A DNA stretch of 41,085 bases from Caballeronia arationis (GTDB lineage: Bacteria > Pseudomonadota > Gammaproteobacteria > Burkholderiales > Burkholderiaceae), in contig NZ_FCOG02000057.1 of assembly GCF_001544975.2 (NCBI RefSeq), positions 1 to 41,085 of the forward strand, given 5' to 3'. The notes beneath the pieces were generated by a model that did not search any database, had not been told where the DNA came from, and saw only the letters and a list, made by a program, of their open reading frames with translations. Of the stretch, positions 1 through 7,177 are shown in pieces; position 1 is the first letter of the stretch, and the number at the start of each line of letters is the position of its first letter. The position numbers and the translations under genes were made by a program.

Positions 1-2
1 CC

Positions 3-488
3 TCGGCTGGATTGGGACAAGGATCCTGTTTCCGGCTATGGTTGCCATACCTTCCTCCATCCACACCGGTATTGCGCACGGGTAATACCGCTGATCCCAG
101 CATTCTGAAGGGACTGCGCGTGCTGCTTGTCGACGATTCGCTGGAAGGCCTCGAAGGCTTCCGGAGTTTGCTTGAACTAGAAGGGGCGCAGGTCAGAGCG
201 GAATCGAGTCCCGAGGCAGCTCTCGAAGCCGCGAGCGAAAGCGAGTTCGATCTGATCCTGTCGGATATCGGCATGCCGACGATGAGCGGCTATGAACTGA
301 TTGCGAAGTTGCGCGAACTGCCGGCGTGTAGGGTGGTTCCAGCGATCGCTTTAACCGGTTTCGGACGCGAGCAGGACGCTGCCGAGGCACTACGTGCAGG
401 GTTCGATGCGCATTTGGGTAAGCCTGTGACGCTGAATGCGCTACTCGTGGCTATCGGCGGAAACTTGGGAAAAAGTAGCGAATATTGA
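3..488 (+). CDS. Hybrid histidine kinase, C-terminal end with receiver domain (partial)
   Basis: The reading frame is open at the left edge, so the gene starts outside the window. The first residues read as the end of a kinase ATPase domain (G-Q-G-S-C-F-R-L-W-L-P, the usual GxGSxFxxxLP close). A linker and a receiver domain follow: acidic pair in LLVDDS, phosphoacceptor Asp in LILSDIGMP, Thr in ALTGFG and Lys in LGKPV. All key receiver residues are present, so this should be a working phosphoryl acceptor in a membrane or soluble hybrid sensor kinase. The signal sensed cannot be told because the input domains lie outside the window. The gene ends in TGA and nothing is tightly coupled downstream. 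Confidence 0.9.
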   Translation, partial: SAGLGQGSCFRLWLPYLPPSTPVLRTGNTADPSILKGLRVLLVDDSLEGLEGFRSLLELEGAQVRAESSPEAALEAASESEFDLILSDIGMPTMSGYELIAKLRELPACRVVPAIALTGFGREQDAAEALRAGFDAHLGKPVTLNALLVAIGGNLGKSSEY

Positions 489-1096
489 GTCGATGCACGA
501 AGCGCTTTCTAAAGTCGATGTGGCACAAAACAGCGTCAAAAGTGCCCGGTTTCAGAGCGGAGGTTCGTTCTCAGCAGACCGTTGCCGCTCAATTGCTGGT
601 CCGCTTTCAGGAACAAGCCGCCGTTCAAGCGTCGACCCAAAAGCACGGGCGAAGGGCCGGTTGGCCGGTTGCATTCAGTGAGAGGCCGCGTCACAAAGCT
701 GCCGGCGGGTTGGGCCAATTTCTTCGATAGAGGGTGCGGTGGCGCGAAAGCGATTCATGGGGTGGTCCTGAACAAACGGTCGGGTGCGCTTGCGTCCGGC
801 AGCGGTTGAACCTGTCGACCGCGTGGTTGACGTCGCGCACCTGACCTGCGCCCAGGAGCAATACCACAGGCCTTCTGCCCGCCGTCGACGGCAGGGTCCG
901 ATCCACGCGCGCGACACACTGTCGGGTCGACGCCCTAGACTGTTGCACGACCGCCGGCGACGGTTCATCGCGGGGGCCTGGTGCGACGTGCCGTGCGGAA
1001 GATAGTGATGTCCATTGAGGACATCACTCGTGCGAAGGCGTGCAGCGCCCGAGCTCCCACCGTGAATGGACCATCCCATGAAGGAACGTGCTGCGG
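489..1096. other. 608-bp stretch without a recognisable gene
   Basis: Several open frames cross this stretch on both strands, but none has a recognisable domain, a good ribosome site or a family-like composition. They look like chance frames in GC-rich DNA. The one structured element is the inverted repeat at 1004-1028, listed separately. Confidence 0.5.
1004..1028. repeat. Perfect 10-bp inverted repeat upstream of the DUF3563-like gene
   Basis: The arms AGTGATGTCC and GGACATCACT are separated by a 5-nt loop. No T-tract follows on either strand, so it is not a classical terminator. It sits about 70 bp before the small gene at 1097 and could be an operator or a leader hairpin. The role is inferred from position only. 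Confidence 0.5.
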
Positions 1097-1219
1097 ATGC
1101 TCGTGAACCTCTTCGCCCGGCAGCGCACCCCAAGCATCGAGGAGCAATACCTCGCGCGGGCGGTCGATGCCCAGGACTTGCAGGTTCGGCTTCTCGTTCT
1201 CGAGCGCGCACGGCCCTAA
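1097..1219 (+). CDS. Small DUF3563-like protein (40 aa)
   Basis: A 40-residue frame begins with ATG about 11 nt after an AAGGA ribosome site at 1081-1085. The middle and end (EEQYLARAVDAQDLQVRLL) resemble the conserved part of DUF3563 proteins: a Tyr-Leu-Ala/Ser-x-Ala/Ser start, an acidic Asp-Leu core and a basic Arg-Leu stretch. These are short Burkholderiales proteins of unknown function. The gene is shorter than many family members. A GTG nine bases upstream is in frame but too close to the ribosome site. The family assignment rests on pattern memory, so the call is moderate. Confidence 0.55.
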   Translation: MLVNLFARQRTPSIEEQYLARAVDAQDLQVRLLVLERARP

Positions 1220-1265
1220 GGTTCACGACCCCGGCGTCGCGCCGGTGGGTCGCCCCAGCGGCAAC

Positions 1266-2072
1266 TTACATCGGCCGGAAGAGGTGGCCGAACGCGCGGC
1301 TGACCTTCAGCGGCCGCTGCAGGCCGCGCACGGCTAGACTGTAGTGGCCGTTCTCGTCGCGCGCCGCGCTCAGGATGGCGTTCGCATTGACCATGACGCC
1401 GCGGTGCACCTGAATGAAGTCGGTCGAGTCGATGCGCGCCATCAGTTCACGCAGGCTCATCCGCACCAGCGCTTCGGTCGTCGGCGTCACGACGTTAACG
1501 TATTTCTCCGTCGCCTCGAAGCAGATTACCTCAGCCACTGGAATCATACGCACGGTGTTGCCCGCGCCGGCACGGATGACCTTGATGCGTTCGCTCGATC
1601 CGGCCTCTGACGCCGCGATCGACTGCATGCGCCGCATCAGCGCAGCCCTGTCGCCCGCATCGGGTGATGCCGTGCGTGCGGCCAGCCGCACTTTGATCCG
1701 CTCCACGGTCTGCTGCAGACGCTCCGCCGTGGCGGGCTTGAGCAGATAGTCGACCGCGGCGCGATCGAAGGCCGAGACCGCGAAGCTGTCGTAGGCCGTG
1801 ATGAACACAAAGAGCGGCTCGGCGCGATCGTCGGGCCATTCGTCCGCCACTGCCTCGGCCACCTCCAGGCCGGTACGGCCGGGCATCTTGATGTCCAGGA
1901 ACATCACATCCGGTGTCGATGCCAGCCCAAGCTCCGTTGCCCGCAGGCCGTCTTCCGCGACGCCGACGATGCGAAGCTCGGGCCACACCTGTTCCAGCAA
2001 GCGGATCAAGGTGCGCGCGAGGACGGGCTCGTCTTCGGCGATGACAGCAGTGGGGGCGTCGGTGAGGGTCAT
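1266..2072 (-). CDS. LytTR-type DNA-binding response regulator (268 aa)
   Basis: This is the regulator of a LytS/LytTR-type two-component pair. The N-terminal receiver has the acidic residues in AVIAEDEP, the phosphoacceptor Asp in FLDIKMPG, and Thr and Lys in FITAYD and LLKPA. The C-terminal third is a LytTR DNA-binding domain, recognisable from ICFEATEKYVNV and FIQVHRGVMVNANAI. I chose the ATG at 2072 because the receiver starts there; the longer frame upstream overlaps the kinase gene. The partner kinase is encoded just upstream on the same strand. Such regulators bind direct repeats near target promoters; the targets are unknown but the adjoining DUF2938/metallothionein-like genes are candidates. 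Confidence 0.9.
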   Translation of the reverse strand: MTLTDAPTAVIAEDEPVLARTLIRLLEQVWPELRIVGVAEDGLRATELGLASTPDVMFLDIKMPGRTGLEVAEAVADEWPDDRAEPLFVFITAYDSFAVSAFDRAAVDYLLKPATAERLQQTVERIKVRLAARTASPDAGDRAALMRRMQSIAASEAGSSERIKVIRAGAGNTVRMIPVAEVICFEATEKYVNVVTPTTEALVRMSLRELMARIDSTDFIQVHRGVMVNANAILSAARDENGHYSLAVRGLQRPLKVSRAFGHLFRPM

Positions 2073-2127
2073 GTCGGCGTCTCGTCGGGTCAATGGCAAC
2101 GATGATTGGGACCCGCGCTGCGCCGGG

Positions 2128-3190
2128 TCAGGTGGGGATGAACACCACGGCACTCACACCGGTCGGTTGCCTCCGTTCCAAGAGGAGCCGGGCCGTAGAC
2201 CGCCTTCAGCCGGTCGCGCACGTGTCGCAGGCCATAGCCGGTGCCGGTGGGGCGGCCGACCGCTTCTTCTTCCTCGTCCGCGGGCAGCCCGAGGCCGCTG
2301 TCGTTGATGCGGATCTCGATGCCCGCGGGCATCGCGCGCGCGACCACCTCGATGCTGCCTGAGCCGACTTTGGGCTCCAGTCCGTGCTTGATCGCATTCT
2401 CCACCAACGGCTGTAGCAGCATGGGCGGGACCTGGGTGGCCTCCAGGTCGGCCGGGAGTTCCAACCGGAAGGACAGGCGCGGCCCCATGCGCAGCGCCAT
2501 GATGGCCAGATAGGCGCGCAGTTGAGCGAATTCCCGGCTGAGGGCGACCGACTCGGTCTGCGACGCGGCCAGCGCGCTGCGCAGGTAGACGATCAGCTGG
2601 TCGATCATCGACTCCGCCCGATCGACGTCCTCGCGCACCAGCGAGCGCAGGTTGGCCAGCGTGTTGAAGAGCATGTGCGGTTCCAGTTGGGCCCGCAGCA
2701 GGCGCAACTGGGACTCGACCGCCAGGCATTGTGCCTCCGAGCGCGCGGCGGCTTCTTGGGCGAGTTGCTCGCGCGTCGCAAACGAGTGCAGGCCCAGACT
2801 ACCCACCACCAGGGTGAAGAGGATCGGGATCAGGCTGACGCTCAAGTAGCCGACCATGCGAAACGGCTCGCCCAGCAACAGGAAGGCGAACTGGTGTCCC
2901 ACGAAGAAGCCGGTCGGAATGGCAATGACCCCGGTGAGGAGCCAGCGGGTCATCGATTTGAATCGCGCGAAGGCGCGCGTGTGCCGCAGCAGCAGCACGC
3001 AGGCCACCATCATCAGGCCCACGGACTCGTGGAACACTAGCAGCCGGGGCCAGGTGTCGAGCCCAGGGGACAGCACGTACAGCAGCGTCGCAGCGAGCGC
3101 CAAGAAGACGGCGGCGAATGCGATGGCGCGCAGCGCGCCTTTCAGCGTGTCGGGCCACAACTCGTCGGTGCGCGTCGAAGAGAAATACAT
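2128..3190 (-). pseudogene. LytS-family sensor histidine kinase with a C-terminal frameshift
   Basis: A membrane sensor kinase with about four hydrophobic segments in the first 140 residues. A His_kinase domain (PF06580 type) follows, with the phosphorylated His in QLEPHMLFNTLANLRSL, an N box in PLVENAIKHGLEP and a G box around DSGLGLP and GTGYGLRHVRDRL. After VYGPA the open frame turns into an Arg/His-rich tail with no family likeness. Shifting by one base near 2190 restores a normal end (QPTGVSAVVFIPT, stop at 2128). I therefore call a one-base frameshift, either real or a sequence error. The uncorrected frame ends at 2090. All catalytic motifs precede the break, so the protein might still work. 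It should phosphorylate the LytTR regulator downstream. Confidence 0.8.
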
Positions 3191-3265
3191 GGTGGGCAGT
3201 GGTGCTTCGAGAGTGTGGACCCCCCGGCGAAACTCTTGGGCCAGCGTGATGCAAACGCCAAGCCG

Positions 3266-3757
3266 CTAGAGGCGCGAGCCCAGCGCCATCACGACCCCGA
3301 CGCCAAGCCCGTAGGGAATGTGCGAGACCATGCTGGCCAGCAGGGCATTGGACCCGCGCGGCCCACGGCGGCGGAACCAGCCCCAGCCGAAGGCCGGCAG
3401 CAACACCAGCCAGGGCAACAGCGAAGCCGCCGCACCGAAGATTACACCACCCCAGAGGTGATGGGTGGGCGCGTTGAAGCCCGCGGCATGGACGAAGGCA
3501 GCGTACAGCAGCGCGACCCCGCCGCCGCCGACGAGAAAGTGAAACGCCCAGCCCGTTCGCACCTCGCGCGGCCGTGCCGGGGAGCGGGCGATGTCGGCAT
3601 GAGCCCATTGCCCGCGCAGCAGGCCCAGTGCCCAGCGGCCGACCAGGGCGACGCTGACGCCGCTCGTCAGGCCCACCCCGGCGGCGAGCGTCTCGGTGAT
3701 GTCCATCAGGACGGCGCCGACGATGCCGCCCACATAGGCCAGGACAAAGCTGTTCAC
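3266..3757 (-). CDS. DUF2938 family membrane protein (163 aa)
   Basis: A small integral membrane protein with about four hydrophobic helices: residues 3-30, 65-90, 98-125 and 140-160. The pattern VGRWALGLLRGQWAH, an Ala/Trp-rich second helix (TGWAFHFLVGG), a Pro/Trp segment (LLPWLVLLPAFGWGW) and the closing SHIPYGLGVGVVMALG fits DUF2938, a family of unknown function. The start is GTG at 3757, preceded by AAGGAACC. It lies between the metallothionein-like gene and the sensor kinase, all on the minus strand, which suggests one transcription unit from about 3989 down to 1266. No enzymatic residue is evident. Confidence 0.75.
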   Translation of the reverse strand: MNSFVLAYVGGIVGAVLMDITETLAAGVGLTSGVSVALVGRWALGLLRGQWAHADIARSPARPREVRTGWAFHFLVGGGGVALLYAAFVHAAGFNAPTHHLWGGVIFGAAASLLPWLVLLPAFGWGWFRRRGPRGSNALLASMVSHIPYGLGVGVVMALGSRL

Positions 3758-3827
3758 GGACAGGTTCCTTCGCGTGGAAGCGGGGCGGGATCGACCCGCG
3801 AGGTCAGGGTGCCGGATGCAACCCGAT

Positions 3828-3989
3828 TCAGGGTTGGGCGCAGCTGGCGCCGGCGCCGCATTGGCATTGCGGTCCGCAGCCGCCGGCGGTCTGCTCGGTG
3901 GCTTGCTGGCAGCCGCAGGTGCAGCCGGTACCGAGACACGTGGTGCAGTTGCAGGGGAGTTGCTGGGTCGCGTTCACGGAGGCGTTCAT
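3828..3989 (-). CDS. Cys-rich metallothionein-like peptide (53 aa)
   Basis: The 53-residue product has ten cysteines in metal-thiolate spacing: C-N-C-T-T-C, G-C-T-C-G-C, and C-G-P-Q-C-Q-C near the end. There is no signal peptide and no hydrophobic helix, so it should be a cytoplasmic metal chelator. This fits a small bacterial metallothionein-like protein binding Zn, Cd or Cu, but it is not the well-known cyanobacterial BmtA. I chose ATG 3989 because AAGGAACG precedes it closely and the longer frame only adds an Arg-rich stretch. It is first in a minus-strand group with DUF2938 and the LytS/LytTR pair. Metal control is plausible but unproven. Confidence 0.65.
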   Translation of the reverse strand: MNASVNATQQLPCNCTTCLGTGCTCGCQQATEQTAGGCGPQCQCGAGASCAQP

Positions 3990-4325
3990 ATGGCGTTCCT
4001 TCGGGTTACATCGACGACGGGATGTCTTCGATGGCTGCACTTTCGGCGCCGCAGCAGCGTACGGACAGTCCGATGAGACGAACGGTCGGCGCGCGTGCGG
4101 GAGTGGTCTCGCCGATCGACCGAGTGGTCACGCCATCGCGGCGTGCCGGGATGCCGGAGCGCGAATGCTGCGCCGGTCGCCGCCATCGACCGTTCGAGCA
4201 CGGGTTCGGACCCTTGCCGGACCGATTTCGACTATTGGGCGCATGTTGCTGTCGCTGCCCGCCCGCGTCGCCGACATTGCACAGCGGCGAACACATGTCG
4301 CGTTCGCAGGACCAGGAGCACCGAC
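3990..4325. promoter_or_regulatory. Divergent intergenic region
   Basis: This 336-bp gap separates the minus-strand metallothionein-like gene from the plus-strand DUF3703 gene, so it must hold at least two promoters. I see no regulator gene in it and no clear -35/-10 pair that I would defend. Confidence 0.4.
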
Positions 4326-4649
4326 GTGGACGAAGCGTACGAACAGGAAGTGGAACGGGCCAACCAGGCGCTGCGGCGGGCTGACTTCGAGGCCGCCTTG
4401 CGGCATCTCGAGCGGGCGCATGTGCTGGCCCAACGGATGACGGGCCGACACGCCTTCATCCATTGGCGGATGTTGGTCGCCGGCCTGCGCCGCGGCGACG
4501 TGCGCGAAATCGTCGGCCAGGTGCCACGGATCGTGGCCTCTATCCTGTTCTCGCGCCTGTGGGTGCCGCGCGGCAACAGCGGGCGGGCGCGTGTTAGTGC
4601 ATTCAGGCCGATGCCCGTGCCCGACGACCTGCGGCACCTCGTGCCTTGA
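4326..4649 (+). CDS. DUF3703 family protein (107 aa)
   Basis: A compact, mostly helical, soluble protein. Its first half (EQEVERANQALRRADFEAAL, then HLERAHVLAQR) followed by HAFIHWRMLVAGLRRGD and a closing VPRGNSGRARVSAFRPMPVP matches the DUF3703 pattern, a family of unknown function. The histidines at HLERAH and HAFIHW are conserved-looking and might bind metal, but that is a guess. The start is GTG at 4326 with an AGGAG site just before it; no ATG fits the frame. It is followed after 16 bp by another small gene, so the two are probably cotranscribed. Confidence 0.75.
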   Translation: MDEAYEQEVERANQALRRADFEAALRHLERAHVLAQRMTGRHAFIHWRMLVAGLRRGDVREIVGQVPRIVASILFSRLWVPRGNSGRARVSAFRPMPVPDDLRHLVP

Positions 4650-4665
4650 GCCGGGAGATCAGGCT

Positions 4666-4893
4666 ATGGAATACATCGTCGGGACCGCCCTCGCGCTGCT
4701 CTTCTGCGGCGCGGCGGCGGGGCTGGGCATGGACCGCGAGCGCGTGTTCTGGTTTTGCATGACCTTCGACGTGACTGCGGCGGCGTTCGTGGCTTTGGCC
4801 ATGCTGGCTCGCGCCCGTGGGGAGCCAGCGCTGAAGAGCTTCGGTCCCTGCCGAGCCCGGGCGCCAAGCGATCAGGGGCGCAGGTCCACCTAA
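4666..4893 (+). CDS. Small membrane protein, unknown (75 aa)
   Basis: Two hydrophobic segments (residues 3-22 and 27-50) are joined by a short charged loop, followed by a basic tail. I do not recognise a family. The start ATG has GGGAGATCAGG upstream, a fair ribosome site, and lies 16 bp after the DUF3703 stop, which supports translation as part of that unit. It probably sits in the inner membrane. The length and topology resemble accessory subunits of transporters, but nothing specific can be assigned. Confidence 0.55.
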   Translation: MEYIVGTALALLFCGAAAGLGMDRERVFWFCMTFDVTAAAFVALAMLARARGEPALKSFGPCRARAPSDQGRRST

Positions 4894-4933
4894 CCGCTGC
4901 GACATGGTCGTGCCCGCAGCACGGAGAGTCGTC

Positions 4934-5226
4934 ATGAAGGCCGTCATCCACTCGCGCTACGACAACCCCGAAGTGCTCCAGCTCATGACGCTCGAGCGTC
5001 CCGTGCCGCAGAAGAACGAAGTGTTAATTCGCGTGAAGGCCGCCGGCCTCGATTACGGCTAGTGGCACCTCATGTCCGGCAAGCCTTACGCGATGAGGCT
5101 CGCGATGGGCCTGACGAGGCCGAAGCAGCGCGTGTTCGGAGTGGGCGTGAGCGGCGTGGTGGAGGCCACCGGCGCCGAGGTGACGCGCTTCAAGGTCGGT
5201 GACGCGGTGTTCGGCGCGCCATCGCG
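4934..5226 (+). pseudogene. Quinone-reductase/alcohol-dehydrogenase remnant
   Basis: The frame starts with MKAVIHSRYDNPEVLQLM, typical of medium-chain NAD(P)H:quinone reductases and zinc-type alcohol dehydrogenases. It continues with EVLIRVKAAGLDYG, an in-frame TAG at 5060-5062, then WHLMSGKPY, FGVGVSGVVEATGAEVTRFKVGDAVFG. Homology stops after about 97 codons and the rest of the catalytic and nucleotide-binding domains is missing. It is therefore a truncated pseudogene with a nonsense mutation. The flank on the right is unrelated sequence. Confidence 0.85.
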
Positions 5227-5296
5227 GACGCCTTCGATTCGGTCGGAGCAATTCGATCGGTACCGAGCAGGTAAGGCGAGGGGGCCGAAGGTAATG

Positions 5297-5704
5297 TCAG
5301 GCCTCGTCGCTCGGGTCGAGCATCTCTAGCCGAAACTGCCATCCTTCGAATGCTAATAGCATTGCACCGAAATCGTTCCATTCGACTCGCCGTCCGTCTA
5401 TGATCACGCACGGCTGACAAGCGGTTTCGTCCCCATTCCACTCAACGCGGCCGCGGACCATCATCTCGGCAATCTGCAGGCCGCCGGCATCGGATCTCAG
5501 GTGCTTCGCCGCCAACGCCCGCTGCATCTTCTGAATCGACTTTCCCAACAGGGCGAACGGCTCCGATTCAGCGTCACCGAGTATCTGAAAGCGGTAGCCT
5601 GCGGAATCGTCGTCGCCTGCAAGCTCAAATGCCTCGAGCGACAGTTGCTCTCCGAGCAGCAAACTGCGGAAGTGGAACTCGTGTTCATTGCCGCTCGCAT
5701 CCAA
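5297..5704 (-). CDS. Unassigned protein next to the RES toxin remnant (135 aa)
   Basis: I do not recognise this family with certainty. The product is acidic and soluble, with segments EFHFRSLLLGEQLSLEAFEL, RGRVEWNGDE and a closing DFGAMLLAFEGWQFRLEMLD that suggest a folded beta-rich domain. The only start is TTG at 5704. The open frame actually continues upstream, through L-L-P-C-T-I-C-S, into what looks like the middle of the broken RES toxin. The true start may therefore be lost and the gene fused by a deletion. Treat the 5' end as uncertain. Confidence 0.5.
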   Translation of the reverse strand: MDASGNEHEFHFRSLLLGEQLSLEAFELAGDDDSAGYRFQILGDAESEPFALLGKSIQKMQRALAAKHLRSDAGGLQIAEMMVRGRVEWNGDETACQPCVIIDGRRVEWNDFGAMLLAFEGWQFRLEMLDPSDEA

Positions 5705-5744
5705 CGTGGTGGTTTTCAGCGACCCGCTCGGCGCCGGGAATTCA

Positions 5745-5957
5745 GAGCAAATGGTGCAAGGCAGGAGGAAAGGCGAGGTCTGCTGTTATCGCGCAGCGCG
5801 GTCAATTCTTCCAGCGACAGTTACAACGCCTCGATCCCTTCTCGGTTGAAGCATCCGCCCTTCAGCGCGGCGCCGGTGCCGCTTAGGGGCGATCGGCCCA
5901 GCGCGGTGTGTGCGCTCGATAGAGCGTGGTTCCCGTCGGCAGATCGGTGAGGATCAT
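5745..5957 (-). pseudogene. RES-domain toxin remnant (RES-Xre toxin-antitoxin module)
   Basis: The frame opens with ATG overlapping the antitoxin stop by four bases (ATGA). It reads MILTDLPTGTTLYRAHTPRWA, the classic RES N terminus with its Arg near the NAD-binding site. One missing C near 5884 breaks the frame. The next frame reads SGTGAALKGGCFNREGIEAL, a stop in place of the expected Tyr at about 5823, then LSLEELTALRD. A third frame gives QQTSPFLLPCTICS. RES toxins degrade cellular NAD; this copy carries two frame changes, a nonsense codon and lacks its C-terminal half, so it must be dead. Confidence 0.8.
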
Positions 5958-6301
5958 CCAACGAAACCTGCACTGATCGACTCCAGGTAGTCAATCGCAT
6001 CCTCCGTCCTGCCGTCCTGGGCCAACTGGAGGATCGTCTTATGGCGAAAGGCAGGAATTGGATGATTTTTGATGAGAAACAGCGCGCGGTCGAGGTCCGG
6101 TTGGACCGCGACCGCCGCCGACACTACGCGCATGAGCTCACGCAGGGCGGCCTGCAATCTCGGCGACTCGGGATGCGTGCGCAGCGTGTTCCGGTGCACG
6201 CCTGCGATGGTGGCCAAATCTTGCTGCTGCAGGCCGAGCACGTTGGCGAGATTGATCGCCGAAAGTCGGGACGTTCCCGCTTCTCGGGCAGACTTCAGCA
6301 C
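5954..6301 (-). CDS. Xre/MbcA/ParS-type antitoxin (DUF2384), RES partner (115 aa)
   Basis: This is the antitoxin of a RES-Xre module. Residues 15-45 hold a short helix-turn-helix (NLANVLGLQQQDLATIAGVH). The C-terminal toxin-binding DUF2384 region contains NHPIPAFRHKTILQLAQDGR and DAIDYLESISAGF. The start is GTG at 6301; a stop lies shortly upstream in frame. The stop overlaps the toxin ATG by four bases, the usual layout for this family, in which the antitoxin comes first and represses the operon. The frame is intact although the toxin is ruined, so it may act as an orphan antitoxin or repressor. Confidence 0.85.
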   Translation of the reverse strand: MLKSAREAGTSRLSAINLANVLGLQQQDLATIAGVHRNTLRTHPESPRLQAALRELMRVVSAAVAVQPDLDRALFLIKNHPIPAFRHKTILQLAQDGRTEDAIDYLESISAGFVG

Positions 6302-6654
6302 GTCGGAGCTAAATCAGATGTCGTGTTCTGGATGGATGATTTACGCTATTTTCAACGGTTTGAATCCACGTAGTGTCGAAGGACGGCCCTGATCGGACAG
6401 GGGCGAGTCAGACCGTTCAGCGAATGCAAGCAGACCGTGGGCCACGTGTCGAAGGCGTCTTCGACTGCTGCACGATTGCCTGATCCGGATCGGCCCGCGT
6501 GAATGCGCGCGGGTTCTTCGTGTCCCGGTGAGGGTTTGGGTTTGCGTACCGCCACTCGTACGAATGGTCCTGGGTTTCCACGTCCATGCAGCCATGGTGC
6601 GGCGATTGCTGTTCTGCGTGAAACGAAGATCAGAACGAAGAGCGAGGTGACAAC
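6302..6654. other. 353-bp gap without a recognisable gene
   Basis: This is the divergent region between the antitoxin and pncC. It must hold the antitoxin promoter. A TTGAAA on the minus strand around 6350 is a possible -35 box but no convincing -10 box is paired with it. Open frames here look like chance frames. Confidence 0.4.
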
Positions 6655-7155
6655 TTGGACATCCCCCGGCAAGTCGTATCCTTTCTTGGCTCCCGCGGCT
6701 TGATGCTTGCAACGGCAGAATCGTGCACTGCGGGTTACATGGCGTCGCTTGTTTCGTCGGTGCCGGGAAGCGGAAGCTGCCTGGACGTTGGCTTCGTCAC
6801 CTATTCGCCTACGGGCAAAGCTGGGTTCCTCGGCGTACGCGAGGAAACCATGAAGCGTTACGGACTAACGAGCGAAGAAGTGGCACGCGAGATGTCAGAA
6901 GGCGCGTTAAGTCAGGAAGCATGCTGCGCGGACGTCGCGGTGTCGAACACGGGAGTTGCGGACGCCGCGCCGGAAGACGGTCCGCCGCCGGGTACGCAGT
7001 GCTTTGCGTGGTCATACAAACGACGGAACGGCGCAATCGTAACGTTCAGCGAGACGAAGGTCTTCGACGGAGAGCGCAATGAAGTGCGACGCGCCGCCGC
7101 GCTCTATGCGTTGTCGCGCATCGAACACTACTTCAATGGGTTGCCAGGACATTGA
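6655..7155 (+). CDS. pncC: Nicotinamide-nucleotide amidase (CinA C-terminal type)
   Basis: Converts NMN to nicotinic acid mononucleotide and ammonia, recycling NMN made by NAD-consuming enzymes such as DNA ligase. The 166-residue protein shows the CinA/PncC signature LATAESCTAGYMASLVSSVP with the catalytic Ser, then GFVTYSPTGKAGFLGV with the conserved Tyr and Lys, and VAVSNTGVADAAP. The length fits a stand-alone amidase without the CinA N-terminal domain. The start appears to be TTG at 6655, preceded by GAGGTGAC; no ATG fits the frame. nadE follows after 22 bp and is surely in the same unit, so the two genes cover two steps of NAD recycling. Confidence 0.9.
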   Translation: MDIPRQVVSFLGSRGLMLATAESCTAGYMASLVSSVPGSGSCLDVGFVTYSPTGKAGFLGVREETMKRYGLTSEEVAREMSEGALSQEACCADVAVSNTGVADAAPEDGPPPGTQCFAWSYKRRNGAIVTFSETKVFDGERNEVRRAAALYALSRIEHYFNGLPGH

Positions 7156-7177
7156 GCAAATTGAGACGGAGGCAAGC

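Noticed and set aside
675..1226. A 183-codon minus-strand frame near the left end
   Set aside because: No motif and no ribosome site; rich in Arg and Pro, typical of chance frames.
5745..5770. C-x-x-C pair as a zinc site of the 5297-5704 gene
   Set aside because: The Cys pair fits the RES toxin sequence (L-L-P-C-T-I-C-S) and lies before any start codon of that gene.
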